64,000 nucleotides of DNA from Callorhinus ursinus (GCF_003265705.1 NW_020313005.1:16312109-16376108); one strand, 5' to 3'. Shown: positions 12,511 through 24,130, numbered from the stretch's first letter. Notes: generated from the sequence alone by a model not told the origin. Numbers and translations are program-made.

Positions 12511-12554
12511 GTGTGTGCGTGTGCGCGCACATGCGCATGCATGTGCATGTGTGT
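12511..12554. repeat. 44-bp perfect alternating purine-pyrimidine tract
   Basis: A GT/GC/AT dinucleotide mosaic in which purine and pyrimidine alternate without a break for 44 bases, with a self-complementary GCGCGC / GCATGC core. Such tracts are known to favour left-handed Z-DNA. Confidence 0.85.
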
Positions 12555-12564
12555 CTGTGGGTAA

Positions 12565-13435
12565 TAAAAATTGACATCTTAGTTCTGCTTAAAGATCTTG
12601 AATGGAAAGAATGCAGAGAGTGAATGAAATGCTTGAGAAGGAAGCTGAGGATCTGCTTTGTTTGATAATCCTACACAAAATGTGAAATAATGAGGGTCCT
12701 GGGTGAAGCTATGCTATCTAAAGTCTGTGTCCTTTCGGGAAACTTGTTCTGGGCCATGACGGAGCTGGTTGTGCATTTCATCAGCAGCAAGAGCCCATGG
12801 TGTGTATACCTCAGGGCTGTTGGTCGCACTGCAAGCTGGGTGTGTGGGAATGCTTACGCTGGGGCTATTTCAGCTCAGGCTGGCAGATAATTAATGAGTT
12901 TGTTTTTGAGCTGGTGAATTGGAGCTGACACAATGCCGGTAGGTGCCTTTGTCTCAATCCCTTCCATCCACCTTTATCGGATTTGCCAGACTTGCCTTAC
13001 TCTCTTTTCTTTCTTTACTTTATATTGAAGGCAACTGGGAATGGATCTGAAGAAGGATCCTCCTAGGACAGTCATAACAATGGGGACATCCTCTGTGTGT
13101 ATATTCCTTTTCTACTGATTGTTGTCCACTCCCCAGTCCATCCCCTACCTTCATCATCTCTGTCTTGAGCAGAACAAGGGGAACTGTACACTAAAGACAT
13201 AGTTGCCAGACATTTCCCAGGATGATTCTTCAGTAATAAGCTTAATTAGCCCTCTCTCTGTCTTTCTTTCTTCATGGGTGTGACAAAGGAGAATAAAAGA
13301 TTGTAGCCATTGTCTCATATGAGAATGAGATGAAAAAGTTTTATAGTTATTTTCTTGTTTCCTTCTCTTTCTTAAGAACCTCAATTTAACCTCTAGACCC
13401 AACCTTAATGCTATCATCTCGTAACACCCTCTCAA
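12565..13435. other. Unassigned sequence
   Basis: No gene or repeat is recognised. The stretch near 12880-12960 has low repeat character and contains an AATTAATGAG homeodomain-type site. This could be a conserved non-coding element, but conservation cannot be judged here. Confidence 0.4.
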
Positions 13436-14345
13436 CTTCTACTTGCTCTTCCTTCTCTACTCCAGCAACAGTAAATGGCATAACTCTGTTGCTCAAGCCA
13501 GAACCCCCAGCGTAAACTTTGGCTTCTTCCTTCTTTATACCCTACATTTAATCAACCAACAGATTCTGCTGACCATATCCACTTAACATCCCTCATTATT
13601 TTTGTACCTCTACTCTCACAATATTCTTTTATACCACTGTCATTTTGACCAAATTTTTAATTGTAGAATTAGAAACTTAAGAATTTAGGTGACTGTTATG
13701 AAATTCATACACATTATCACTTTTCATCTTATTCCAGCAACCTCCTAATGAGAAAACTTGCCTCCAGTTTTGCCTATTTGTACTTCCTTAATCCATGTTG
13801 AGAGGATCTAAACAAAAGCTTAATTGTTTTATTCCTTTGTTTAAAAATTTTCAGTGGGTTCAGACTGTTCTCAAGATCAAACTACTTAGCATCTTCTGGA
13901 TAAAGTTTGCCTTCTAGTCAGAACTCCCTTACACTTAAAAATATCTGACTCTCCTTTCCTTTGCAAGTTTGTGCTCCATCATAAATATGTCAAGGCTAAA
14001 CCATGCACTGTCTTCTTCCTAGGATATCTTTCTGCCCACCCCATCTCTCCTTCTTCTTCACTGGGTTAAATTCTACTCTGTTCATTCCAACCTATATGTC
14101 ATGTCCACTGGAAACTTTTCTTTTTTTTTTTGCCTTCCCTAGGTCTGAGTCATACACCCTTCCCATGTGTTCCCAAAGTGTCCTATACTTACTTACATCA
14201 CCATTTACTACAATGTATTGGTATCAACTCTTTGCATAATGTTTTTGCACTAGATGGTAAGCCCTTTTAGGTTGGAGACTGCATCTCATTCACTATTATT
14301 TTATACTCAATGTTTATTCTGGTATATTAGGTGCTTAGTTATTGG
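13436..14345 (+). repeat. L2 LINE, 3' part
   Basis: Sense-strand L2: the CCAACAGATTCTGCTGACC stretch, AAGTTTGCCTTCTAGTCAGA, GGATATCTTTCTGCC, then GATGGTAAGCCCTTTTAGG and the tail CTCAATGTTTATT...GGTGCTTAG. Ancient and diverged. Confidence 0.7.
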
Positions 14346-14419
14346 AAGGCCACAGGCAACAATACTTATTCCCCTGGATTTTCCACTGGGCACCTTACTT
14401 ATATATTTATGAAAGCATG

Positions 14420-14575
14420 AACAGCTTTGCTTTGTAATTCTCTGTTATGTGCCCGTGTCCCCCACTAGGTGGTGTGTTCCACATTGACTGGGACCACATT
14501 GTATTCATCTCTGTATACCACATGGAACTTAATACTGTTTCTGGACCATCGTAGGCACCTATTACATGCTGGTTC
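14420..14575 (+). repeat. L2 3' tail fragment
   Basis: CCCCCACTAGGTGGTGTGTT, CTGTATACCACATGGAACTT and TAGGCACCTATTACATGC follow the order of the L2 3' end. Confidence 0.55.
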
Positions 14576-14639
14576 TTGTTAGTCATTAGAAGTACTGTGA
14601 TGATCAAATCCTTATGCTCTCAGTCTTTACAGAGTTTAT

Positions 14640-14770
14640 ACCCCTATTGTTAATTAGCTATGCAGTCTGAAGAAACAGCATCCTCATCTGTAAAATGAGT
14701 AGTCCCTAGTCAATCCTAAAAGCTTAATGACCCTTCCAGTATTGGGATTCCAGAATTCTAACCCTCAGCC
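14640..14770 (+). repeat. MIR fragment
   Basis: Contains the MIR hallmark CATCCTCATCTGTAAAATGA in a diverged context. Confidence 0.5.
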
Positions 14771-16114
14771 TAGTTTGCATCCTGCTCATGCTGACATGGT
14801 TGTGGAATGAAAGGTGTTGGAATACTTGTTCTTTCTTAATGCCTACTCTGTGTTGCAGCTTCTGCTCAATTAATATAGCTGAGACCGGTTTGTGGGTGTG
14901 GGGTAAGTGGTTGGGTTCTGTTGCTCACATGCAGTTTCTCTTAACAGCCTCTAGATCCAGGCAACCTTAGGTGGTAGACCTTGGAAGGTTCCCATGGAAT
15001 GCCTACTCTTAGCATTACCCTGTATGTACTATGAGCCGGAGGTGAGATGGAAGGGAGATTCTTGTTATTGTCAAAAGTCTGGTAGCAATTTCAGTAAGTT
15101 TTATCAGGAAGGTTAGCCTCTTAATTCTTTTTCCTTTTCCCAATATAGGCGCTGAGTTTAGAAAGACAATACAACAAGCACAGTCTTTATTAATTCTGCC
15201 AAGTGGGGATGAGATGGAGAAGAAGGTTTGGGAATCTCTTGGCAGGAGATGGTCATTTGCAACTTCCCTAGATCTTGATGAACGTTCCTGGAGATTAAGG
15301 GTCTTTCCTTCCTGAACAGACATCCAGCCTCTGTCCCTCTTACTTTTGCTGTTAACACTAAGGGCACCAAGAAGTATAATGAAACCACACACTGCTTCTC
15401 CTCTTCTTTAGAAATTAACAGGGCATCCTTACAGCCTGGGAATTCCCTTTGTGTCCTTTATTCTGCATAGCATACCATGCCTGAGTGTCAAATGCTCAAA
15501 GTTACCTCCTCGGCTCCCTGAAACAGATCTCACAGAAGCCCTGGCTGGGAAGCCAAATCTTGCAAATCCATTTAGGGAAAGAAAAGCCTTTTAACTTAAT
15601 TTCTTCCTCAGAATTATTTATGTCCCTGATCAAAAAAATGCTCTTTTACCCTTGCAGTGTCTTCTAAATGATGTCAGATGTTGCAAATGTCACCCAGCGG
15701 CAGGATTCTTGAGTTGCAGACTGCTTAATGCTTTGGAAATGATGTAAGGCTGAGAGCTGAGTGAAGTGCAGTGGTGGGGAAAGCTTATTTCCAGGGTCCA
15801 GCATCCCAAACCCATCTGAATTAGGAAGACCTGTGAGTTATGGCAGCTAAGCAGGCTTCAGAATAGATGGCTCTCTCAATTGCTAAAGGCAGACCTAGGA
15901 AGCTCCATTTACCAGAGTGCCCTCCAGTGGCCTCTTTCCTAGCAGGTGCTAAATGTATGGAATGGTGAAATTGGAAGATTTTCTCTCTTTCTGATCTATC
16001 TGGGTTAGTCAGGGGTCTTTGTACTGAAGTGTGTAATCCCTAATGATTATGGGTCAGATTTAGTGCTACTGCCCCACTATCTTATTATGTGACGTTCTCC
16101 AGCCTAGTCTGACT
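14771..16114. other. Unassigned sequence
   Basis: No gene is supported. Overlapping minus-strand open frames of 76 and 125 codons near 15015-15392 have no recognisable domain. Confidence 0.45.
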
Positions 16115-16208
16115 GCTGGAGGGTGAAGAACAATTGTGCCCCAGAGATGAGGATATTCTCATCTACAAAATGGGGATAATAAGAGCTTTTCTTCACTGTG
16201 TCTTTAAT
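16115..16208 (+). repeat. MIR fragment
   Basis: TCTCATCTACAAAATGGGGA followed by TAATAAGAGC matches the MIR core. It is truncated by or abuts the MaLR LTR at 16209. Confidence 0.5.
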
Positions 16209-16437
16209 AAGATAAGTGTCTTGGTCCATTTGGGCTGCTACAATCCTGGTTCTTCTCTCTGTGTCCTCATATGGTGGAAGGGGCAAAGGCGCTCTCTCTG
16301 GTCTCTTTTATAAGGGCACTAATCCCCCTCATGACCTGATCACTTCCCAAAGGCCCCACCTACAAACACCATCACATCAGGAATGAGATTTCAACATATG
16401 AATGGCGGGGGGGTGGGTACAAACCTTCAGTCCATAA
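16209..16437 (-). repeat. MaLR LTR (MST/MLT1 type), internally deleted
   Basis: The left end GTCTTGGTCCATTTGGGCTG, then CATATGGTGGAAGG, CACTTCCCAAAGGCCCCACC, AGATTTCAACATATGAAT and CAGTCCATAATG are the standard reverse-oriented MST/MLT1 LTR landmarks. About half the usual length is missing between the first two. Confidence 0.8.
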
Positions 16438-16509
16438 TGATAAGTCAAGTCATGTTGTAAAACGTATTTTCCTCAGATGCAAGATGTAAGGCAGTTTGCT
16501 ACCTCAGGA

Positions 16510-16632
16510 TTTTCACACCATCTTTTTTATTTTCATCATAGCATTTATCATCCTCTGAAATTATCTTGCTCAAATTTTGTTTGTTGTTTATTGCCTGCCT
16601 GTCTTTCCCCAACACCAGTCAAAATATAAAAT
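16510..16632 (+). repeat. L2 3' fragment
   Basis: AGCATTTATCATCCTCTGAA, TTGTTTATTGCCTGCCTGTC and the start of the 'AGA(A)T-TA-AAGCTC' type segment resemble the L2 3' end. Confidence 0.5.
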
Positions 16633-17599
16633 CTAGAGTCAGACAATTCTGGATTTCCAGATTCTGACTATGATAGGTTAGGTTGTAGTAGACCCGTGTT
16701 CTCTCTGAGAACAACTAAAAATGTCAAGTAAAAAACATCTATTTGAAGGTAGAAATATACTGAGGCATGCAAGACTGGAGGTCCAAAACACCCAAAAAAG
16801 AGAAATCTCAGGGATGTGATTCACCTGCTTCAGCTCTTTTTTCCCTTGGGGTATTTGCTGATTCTGGGCTTAAAACAAGGGGCTGAGAATTCAGATGAAG
16901 GTCTTGGGGCAGAAGACTGGTGCTAAGATGCACAAAAATAAGCAGAACTTTTGGCATTCTTCAGGAGCTGGAGAGACAAAAATTAGAGATTTGAGGAATC
17001 TGGATCAGAAGGGAAGGCTAGAGAATTGAGCTTAAAACTTGGCCAGTTTTGATCAAGACATTTGCCGAAGTCTGAGATTCCAGGGATGGAGGCTAAGAAC
17101 CTTAACAGAAAGCCTTTGAAAAACAGAACACAGACTGATCATCTTATAAAGGAGAGAAGAATTAGTGTTCAGGATGTACCAGTGTGAAAGTTACCTGGTG
17201 AAAACATCAGGCTCTCAGCCGAGACTTTTAAAGAGCAACCAGAACTAAATAGAGCCTTATTCAAATTGCAATCCCTTCTTAAAGGGATTGTGTTAAGGTA
17301 CCAGCTCCACGCTCTGCCTCACAAAGGAAAGGAAAACCCTCTCAGGAAGAATATAACTTCATTTAGGGCTGCTACAACTTATTATTTTTGGTGTCATGCA
17401 GCCAGTAAAATATTGTCAGGCATGCCGAGAAACAGGACTGAAAACTGAGAAAAAAAAGTAGGCAATTCCAGTATTTAAATCACGTCTAGGTCTTTATCAG
17501 ACCTAGAACTTTAAAATAACTATGATTAAAATATTCAAAAAATAGAGGAAAAGAGAGACAAAGATAAAATTCCAATAGAGAACTTGGAATTTAGTCTTA
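16633..17599. other. Unassigned; possibly the 5' region of an old L1/HAL1
   Basis: A-rich on the plus strand and next to L1-like sequence on its right, so it may be part of that element. No diagnostic motif is recognised. Confidence 0.3.
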
Positions 17600-17658
17600 A
17601 AATATCAAATGGTGTGGTGATAGTCACTCAAATCTATACAAGTGGTAAAATTTCCCGG

Positions 17659-17694
<36 letters not shown>

Positions 17695-17870
17695 TGAGTA
17701 ACTTCTTTACTTTATTAATAGTTAATAGTATTGTGCCAACATCATTGTCTGGTTTTGATAATGTATTTGGGTATGTAGGATATTATTATTAGGTATATAG
17801 GAACTCTGTACTATTCTTGCCATGTCTTGTGAATCTTAAACTCTTTTAAAATAAAAAGCTATGATATAAA
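17600..17870 (+). repeat. Old L1 (L1M-type) 3' end
   Basis: CATTGTCTGGTTTTGATAAT, AGGAACTCTGTACTATTCTT and the end TTTTAAAATAAAAAGCT match the common 3' UTR end of L1M families. A CA repeat lies inside. Confidence 0.65.
17661..17691 (+). repeat. (AC)15 microsatellite
   Basis: Fifteen uninterrupted AC units. A likely polymorphic marker. Confidence 0.95.
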
Positions 17871-18217
17871 ATAACTGAACAAGATGACACGTAAATTCTA
17901 GAACTAAAAAATACAATTGCTGAAATAAAAACTCAATAGTTAGGTTTAATATTAGATTTGACACAGCAGAAGAGAGGGCTAGAGGTCAATAGGAAATATC
18001 CAGACTGAAGCACAGAGGAAAAATTAGGAAAATACAGAAAAGAGATTACGGAACATATTGGACACAATAAATCTAAAATAATATAATTATAGTCCCAGAA
18101 GCAGAAGAGCACTAGAGTGAGTTATAAAAATATTTGAATATTTGGTAATTTTTACAAGCTGATAAAAAGCAGAAAACCACAAACTCAAGAGTCTGTCTCT
18201 ATGAACCCCAGCAGGAT
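17871..18217 (+). repeat. Old L1/HAL1-like element, left part
   Basis: Diverged ORF1-region sequence in sense orientation (TAATTATAGTCCCAGAAGCA, ACCCCAGCAGGATAA). It is interrupted by Tigger1 and resumes at 20471 in the order expected for L1 ORF1 (AATCATCATAGTAAAACTAC). Confidence 0.6.
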
Positions 18218-18414
18218 AAGTATGGGCACATCTCAGAAATATTGCAAGCTCAGTTCCAGACCACTGCAATAAAACAAATATTGTAATAAAACAAGTCAAA
18301 TGAATTTTTTGATTTCCCGGTGCATGTAAAAGTTATGTTTACACTATACTGGAGTCTATCCAGTGTGAATAGCATTATGTCTAAAAAAACCAATGTACAT
18401 ACCTTAATTATACC

Positions 18415-20196
18415 TTAAAATATTTTATTGCTAAAAAATGCTACCTCTTTTTGCCACATCAATTGACTCTTCCTGTCATGAACAATTTCTCTGCAGCATG
18501 TGATGCTCTTTGATTGCATTTTTACCCATAGTAGAACTTTAAAACTGGAATCAATCTTCTCAAACCCTTCTACTGCTTTATCAACTATGTTTATGTAATA
18601 TTCTAAATCCTTTGTTGTCATTTCAATAATCTTCATAGTATCTTCACCAGAGGTAGAGTTCATCTCAAGAACCACTTTCTTTGCTCATCCAAAAGAAGCA
18701 ACTCCTCATCCATTAAAGTTTTATAATGAGATTTCAGCAATTCAGTCACATCCTCAGGCTCCACTTCTAACTTTAGTTCTCTTGCTGTTTCCACCACATC
18801 TGCAGTTACTTCTTCCACTGAAGTCATGAAGCCCTCAATGTCATCCATGATAGTTGGAGTCAACTTTTTTCCCACACTCGTTAATATTGATATTTTGACC
18901 TCTTCCCATGAATCATGAATGTTCTTAATGGCATCTAGAAAGGGAATCCTTTCCAGAAGGTTTTCAATTTACTTTGCCCAGATCTACCAGAGAAATCACT
19001 ATCTTCAGCAACTATAGGCTTAGGAAATATACTTCTTAAAAATAAGACTTGAAAATAAAAATTCATTCTTGACTTATGGGCTGCAGAATGGATGTTGTGT
19101 TCCTAGGCATGAAAACAGTGTTAATCCTATTTCATCTCCATCAGAACTCTTGAGTGACCAGGTGCATTGCCAACGAGCAGTAATATTCAAAAAGATTATG
19201 TATTTTTTTCTGAGCAGTAAGTCTCAACAGTGGGCTTAAAATACTCAGTAAACCATGTTGCAAACAGATATATTGTCATCCAGGCTTTGTTGTTCCAGTC
19301 ATAGAGCACAGCAAAGTAGATTTGGCATAATTGTTAAGGCTTTTAGGATTTTCAAAATGGTAAACAAGAATTGGCTTCAACTGAAAGCCAAGAGTTGACA
19401 AGAGTCAACCTTATGTTATGGAGAAGGCTCCTGTCCTTAAACCTCATGAAACAATCTCTGCCATTTTCAAACTTTTCTTCTGCAGCTTCCTCACTTCTCT
19501 CAGCCTTAGAATTCATAGAATTGAAGAGAATTAGGGCCTTGCTTTGGGTTAGGTTTTGGCTTACTGGAATGTTGTAGCTGGTTTGATTTTCTATCCAGAC
19601 CACTAAACCTTTCTCCACATCAGCAGTAAGTCTGTTACACTTTTTTAAAAATATTTCATTTATTTATTTGAGAGAAAGAGAGAGGGAAAGAGAGGGGATG
19701 AGTAGGGGGAGGGCCTGAGGCAGAGGGAGAAGCAGACTTACCACTGAGCAGGGAGCCTGACAACAGGCTTGATCCCAGGTTCCTGAGATCATGACCTGAG
19801 TCGATGGCAGATGCTTCACTGACTGAGCCACCCAGGTGTCCCAAGGTTGTTACACTTTCTTACCATTTGTGTGTTCACTGGAGTAGGAATTTTAATTTCC
19901 TTCAAGAACTTTCCCTTTGCATTCACAACTTGACTAACTCTTTAGTGTGAGAGGTCTAGCTTTCAGCCTATCTCAGCTTTTGACATGCCTTCCTCACTAA
20001 GCTTTTGGTTTAAATGGAGAGAGACATGACTCTTCCTTTCACTTGAACACTTAAGAGACCATGGTAAGGTTATTAATTGGCCTAATTTTAATATTGTTCT
20101 GTTTCTAAGAATAGGGAGGCTAGAGAAAAGGGAGAGATAGGGCAATTGTTGCTCAGTGGAACAGTCAGAACACACACATTTATTGATTAAGTTCAC
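18415..20196 (-). pseudogene. Tigger1 transposase remnant
   Basis: The intact family protein has a CENP-B-like N-terminal DNA-binding region and a DDE catalytic domain. Three parts survive: N-terminal helix-turn-helix pieces near 20040-19963 (KLSEEGMSKAEIG), a second DNA-binding part at 19618-19352 ([40 protein letters not shown]), and the C-terminal part at 18875-18415 ([37 protein letters not shown]). Part of the catalytic domain is deleted, a SINE interrupts the frame, and stops are present. It cannot encode an active enzyme. Confidence 0.85.
19644..19847 (-). mobile_element. Can-SINE (tRNA-derived)
   Basis: The tail (TATTTCATTTATTTATTTG), a GA-rich middle and the head GACTGAGCCACCCAGGTGTC are in reverse orientation. 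It is flanked by a perfect 11-bp duplication TGTTACACTTT (19633-19643 and 19848-19858). It interrupts Tigger1 between positions that are contiguous in that element. Confidence 0.93.
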
Positions 20197-20470
20197 CCTC
20201 TTATATGGTGCAGTTCTTAGAATCCCAACACAATGAAAATAGTAACGTCAAAGATCACTGATCATAGATCACCATAACAAATGTAATAATAATGAAAATG
20301 TTTGACATCAAAATGTAACATGGACATACAAAATAGGCAAATACTCTTGGAAAAATGGTGCCCATAGAATTGCTAAATGCAGGGTTACCAGAAACCTTTA
20401 ATTTGTAAAACAATACAATATCTGTGAAGCACAACAAAGAAAAATGCAATAAAATGAGATATACTTGTAT

Positions 20471-21430
20471 AAAGAAACCTGGAATCATCATAGTAAAACT
20501 ACATAAAATTAAAAACAAATGAAAATCTTCAAATCAAAGACAAATACACATTACCTTTTAAGGAGAAGCAAAAGACTAACAGCTAACTTTTCAACGTGAA
20601 AATGTAAGTCAGAAAATAATAGAACATCTTTAATATGCCAAAATAACAAACAAATTCCAAATAACCCTGTCAACCCAGAATGATATATCTAACAAAATTA
20701 TTCTTCAAAGCTTAAATAAAGACATTAATAAACAAAACCTAAGACAATTTGTTAACAGTAAAGGTGCACTAAAAAAGTTTCTTCATAGGGAAGAGAAATA
20801 ACCCCAGATATAAGTAAGCAAATATAAGAAAAAGAACAACAATAAAAAGTGTTAATATGTGAGTAAATACAAATAAATATTACTTGGACAAAGGAGTAAA
20901 ATGCTTTCTCTTGTGGGTTTTAAAATAGATATAGAATTAAAATGTATGTCAATTAAAAATAAAATTTGGGAGGGGAAATAATAGATTTTAAATATTCTAA
21001 GGTTCTAGCATTGAAGGGAAGTGTCAGAGCTAATAATTCCTACTAGAATATAATTAAAGATATGTATTATAATTTCTAGGATCACTTGGCAAAAGAAGTA
21101 TAACTAATAAGCTACTAAAGGGGGAGTCTGAAATAATAAAATGTATTAAACAAATAATCAAATATTAATTTAAAAGAAAAAAGGCAAGAAATAAGAGTAC
21201 TAGAACATAAACACATTGGTTAAATAGAAATAAACAATAATCTAGTAGATAGTAATTTACAACTTGTAGTAATTACATTGTCAATAGACTAAATGTTCCA
21301 AGTAAAATACTAAAATTGTCAGACTGAATTTATGCTACTACAAAGGATATGTTTCAAATATAAGAACAGAAAGTTTGAAAGTAAAGGAATGTAAAAAGAT
21401 GAAACATACAAACAGAAGATTAAAATAATT
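20471..21430 (+). repeat. Old L1/HAL1-like element, right part
   Basis: Resumes the L1-like sequence after Tigger1. ORF1-region hallmarks in diverged form include TTTTAAGGAGAAGCAAAAG, CAACCCAGAATGATATATCT and CAAAATTATTCTTCAAAGC, followed by a very A-rich stretch. The right boundary is not clear. Confidence 0.55.
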
Positions 21431-21982
21431 ATTGCCTTGTATTAAACATTCAAATAATTGTTGGATAAATACACATTATTTTTTCAAATATTGATGGTAG
21501 TGAATAATCTCAAGTATTTTATATAGCCTTATAAAAAGACATATTTGATTTAAAAAATAGTGTTTATCAGCTGTGTTGGTGGTCAGAGATGAACAACCTA
21601 ATGTGGATATTTTGTAAGGTTCATAGTGAAACAAAGTCTTTTTGATAGTCACAGGATTCTACTGTCTACATTTTTAGTTGTTAAAGATGTTAATTTATTT
21701 GTTTACTATCACTTCTGGTCCATCTGGTATTTCTGCTTGATTACTAGCTCTGAAAGGCAGGAATTAGGTTCATAATAGTTCCAAGGACCCTTTACTGCTC
21801 ATCTAAGGCCAATGTCCATGGGTTGTAGTCAGGATGGTAGTAGACACATAGGAAGTAAGAATGAATGAGGAATCTCTGAAGAAGTGACTGTGTGCAGAGG
21901 TGGTCTGGAAGAGTAAATGTTTCTTGGCTTCTGCAAATATATAAAGCTCAACTAAAATTCCTCTACCTGTAGTGTCATACAA
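21431..21982. other. Unassigned sequence
   Basis: No gene or repeat is recognised. The right end (21983-22000) is the left target-site copy of the next SINE. Confidence 0.45.
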
Positions 21983-22000
21983 AAATTTTATAGTAGCTTA

Positions 22001-22207
22001 TTTTTTTTTAATTTTTAAAAGATTTTATTTATTTATTTGACAGAGAAAGACACAGTGAGAGAGGGAACACAAGCAGGGGAAGTGGGAGAGGGAGAAGCAG
22101 GCTTCCCATGGAGCAGGGAGCCTGATGCGGGGCTCGATCCCAGGACCCTGGGATCATGACCTGAGCTGAAGGCAGATGCTTAACGACCGAGCCACCCAAG
22201 GTGCCCC
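22001..22207 (-). mobile_element. Can-SINE
   Basis: Full-length reverse copy: tail AGATTTTATTTATTTATTTG, GA-rich middle, ATGCGGGGCTCGATCCCAGG (B-box region) and head ACCGAGCCACCCAAGGTGCC. It is flanked by a perfect 18-bp duplication AAATTTTATAGTAGCTTA (21983-22000 and 22208-22225). The long perfect duplication indicates a fairly recent insertion. Confidence 0.96.
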
Positions 22208-22338
22208 AAATTTTATAGTAGCTTAAACATAGACTTGAAAATTTAGTGATTTGCTGAATGGATTGACTTTTGAAATTAATTTGTGAAAAGGCAGAAAATT
22301 ATTATTCTTCTTGTTATCATTAAGAGTAATTCATCCAG

Positions 22339-22536
22339 GGGTGCCTGGGTGGCTCAGTGCATGATTTCAGCTCAGGTCATGATTTCAGCTCAGGTCATGA
22401 TCTCAGGGTCATGATATCGAGCCCCACATTGGGGCTCAGTGGGGAGTCTGCTTGGGATTCTCTCTCCCTCTCCCTCTGCTCCTACCCCTGCTGTGCTCTC
22501 CTTTTTCTAAAATAAATAAATAAAAACTTAAAAAAG
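22339..22536 (+). mobile_element. Can-SINE with an internal 18-bp tandem duplication
   Basis: The head GGTGCCTGGGTGGCTCAGTG and the tail AAAATAAATAAATAAAAAC are present. It is flanked by a perfect 16-bp duplication AGAGTAATTCATCCAG (22323-22338 and 22537-22552). The tRNA-derived head carries two tandem copies of ATGATTTCAGCTCAGGTC (22361-22378 and 22379-22396), replacing the usual spacer after the A box. Confidence 0.95.
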
Positions 22537-22552
22537 AGAGTAATTCATCCAG

Positions 22553-23234
22553 TGAAATTCATCCAGTAACTCACCTAGAGAAATTTATCTGATAATTTAT
22601 CCCTCTTCCCAGGAATTTTTCCTTGTTCCTGTTCCTCATTCCCAATCCAGTTCCATCCTATTTATTCAAAATAACCATAGGAATGATGGAAGATGGTTTG
22701 GTGGAGGTCAAGAATTACTCGTTCAAAGTCTTAGGTATTAAGATTGATAGTCTGATGTTCAGATACTGAAATACCATGTCTCTCTTTCACCCTCTCATTT
22801 TTCTCCCATCTTACCCTAGCCTCTTTCTCTCTAGAACTTCTTCTCTTTTTATTTTGTTTCAGTATTAACACAAACCAGGTACTGTTTTTTTGTTTCTTTG
22901 TTTGTTTAATTAAGAGCTCTTTGTATCTTTAGGGTAAATGCTATGTAGACCAACTACAGTTGATCGTTGAGCAATTATGCATAATGTTTGCAGTGATGAA
23001 TAATCGATAATAATAGATAATCTGTGGGTTGAGCCAGGGTGTAATTCACTGTGCTGTTACTTCATAGATTACTTGTTTGCAACTGACCCTGACATGACCT
23101 TGTCTAAAATAGATCCAATAGCAAACAAAAGAACAAGCACAGCTATGTAAGCTATCCTAAAGTCACATATTGAAAAAAAAATTTTCTTAGTGGTTTTGAA
23201 AATTTTGTGGTTAGAATCTGAGGAAAACTAAAAA
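22553..23234. other. Unassigned sequence
   Basis: No gene or repeat family is recognised in this AT-rich stretch. Confidence 0.45.
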
Positions 23235-23365
23235 CAAGTGCTCCTCAAAATTTAATGGGCATACCAAACAAATTACTTGTGCAACTTAAAAAATGCAGAT
23301 TCTGTAGATTCAGTGTTTCTAATTAGTTTTCAGGTAATTCAGATGCTACTGGCTTTCAGGTTGCA
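23235..23365 (+). repeat. MER5-like hAT-Charlie MITE fragment
   Basis: AAGTGCTCCTCAAAATTTAA, AATGCAGATTCTGTAGATTC and CAGGTAATTCAGATGCTACT follow MER5A order in diverged form. Confidence 0.55.
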
Positions 23366-23384
23366 ATTTAAATAAAAAGACTTT

Positions 23385-23505
23385 AGACTAGTGATTCTCA
23401 AACTTGGCTGCACATTAGATTCAAATGGAGAATGTTACAAAAAAGTCCATGCCTGACACTCACCCAACAGGAATTAAATAAGAACCTCTGAGCTTGGGCC
23501 TTGCC
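23385..23505 (+). repeat. MER5-like hAT-Charlie MITE fragment
   Basis: GTGATTCTCAAACTTGGCTG and CACATTAGATTCAAATGGAG match the 5' half of MER5A; the 3' half is missing or unrecognisable. Confidence 0.55.
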
Positions 23506-23714
23506 ATCCTTCAAAAATCTTTCCATGGTGGATACAAAGTTTGTGACAGAAAATATAGACCCTCTCGTCAGAAAAGTTCATACACATGATATTTTTGCAT
23601 GTAATTTCTGGGGTATCAAGGATCACCAGAAACCAATATATAAAATATAAGAACCTATGTTTCAAAAGAAAAATCCCTTAAGGAAATTACACAGGGCACA
23701 TCCTTCCCCATACA

Positions 23715-24130
23715 TTCCTGTTATAGAATGAATTGTTTCCCCCTAATCTTCATATGTTGAAGCCCTAACACTCAATATAACTGTGTTTATTTGGAGATAG
23801 GGATTTTAAAGAGGTAATTGAGGTTAGATGAAGTCTTAAGAGTGGAGCTCTAGTCCTACAGGACTGGTATCCTTATAAGAAGAGGTAAAGATACCAGAGA
23901 TGTGCAGACCCAGAGAAAAGGCCATGTGAGGATGTGGTGAGAAGTGAGAAGTGCAGGCCAAGTAGAAAATCCTCAGGAGAAACAAAACCTGTCAACACTC
24001 TGACCTTGGACTTCCAGCCTCCAGAACTATGAGAAAATAAATTTCTGTTGTTCAAACCACCCAGTCTGTGGTATTCTGTTATGGTAGCCCTAGTGGATGG
24101 AAGCAGATTTTGGTAACTAGAAGTGGGATC
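23715..24130 (+). repeat. MLT1-type MaLR LTR
   Basis: Nearly complete LTR: TGTTATAGAATGAATTG, CTTCATATGTTGAAGCCCTA, TATTTGGAGATAGGGATTTT, GGTATCCTTATAAGAAGAGG, GACTTCCAGCCTCCAGAACT and CACCCAGTCTGTGGTATTCT are all in order. Confidence 0.85.

Larger units (their letters stand above)
18218..20470 (-). mobile_element. Tigger1 DNA transposon copy
   Basis: A pogo/Tc1-mariner class DNA transposon. Both ends carry the Tigger1 inverted repeat: the left end reads GTATGGGCACATCTCAG... followed by TTCCAGACCACTGCAATAAA; the right end is ...AATAAAATGAGATATACTTG. A TA target dinucleotide is plausible at both ends. The transposase reads on the minus strand. Two internal deletions relative to the known element are inferred: one near 19385-19415, removing the middle of the gene, and one near 18440. 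A Can-SINE sits at 19644-19847. It inserted into old L1/HAL1 sequence, which continues on both sides. Confidence 0.9.

Noticed and set aside
22339..22400. SINE heads considered as functional tRNA genes
   Set aside because: The A and B boxes are tRNA-derived, but no cloverleaf with proper arms can be drawn, and each sits in a SINE with target duplications.
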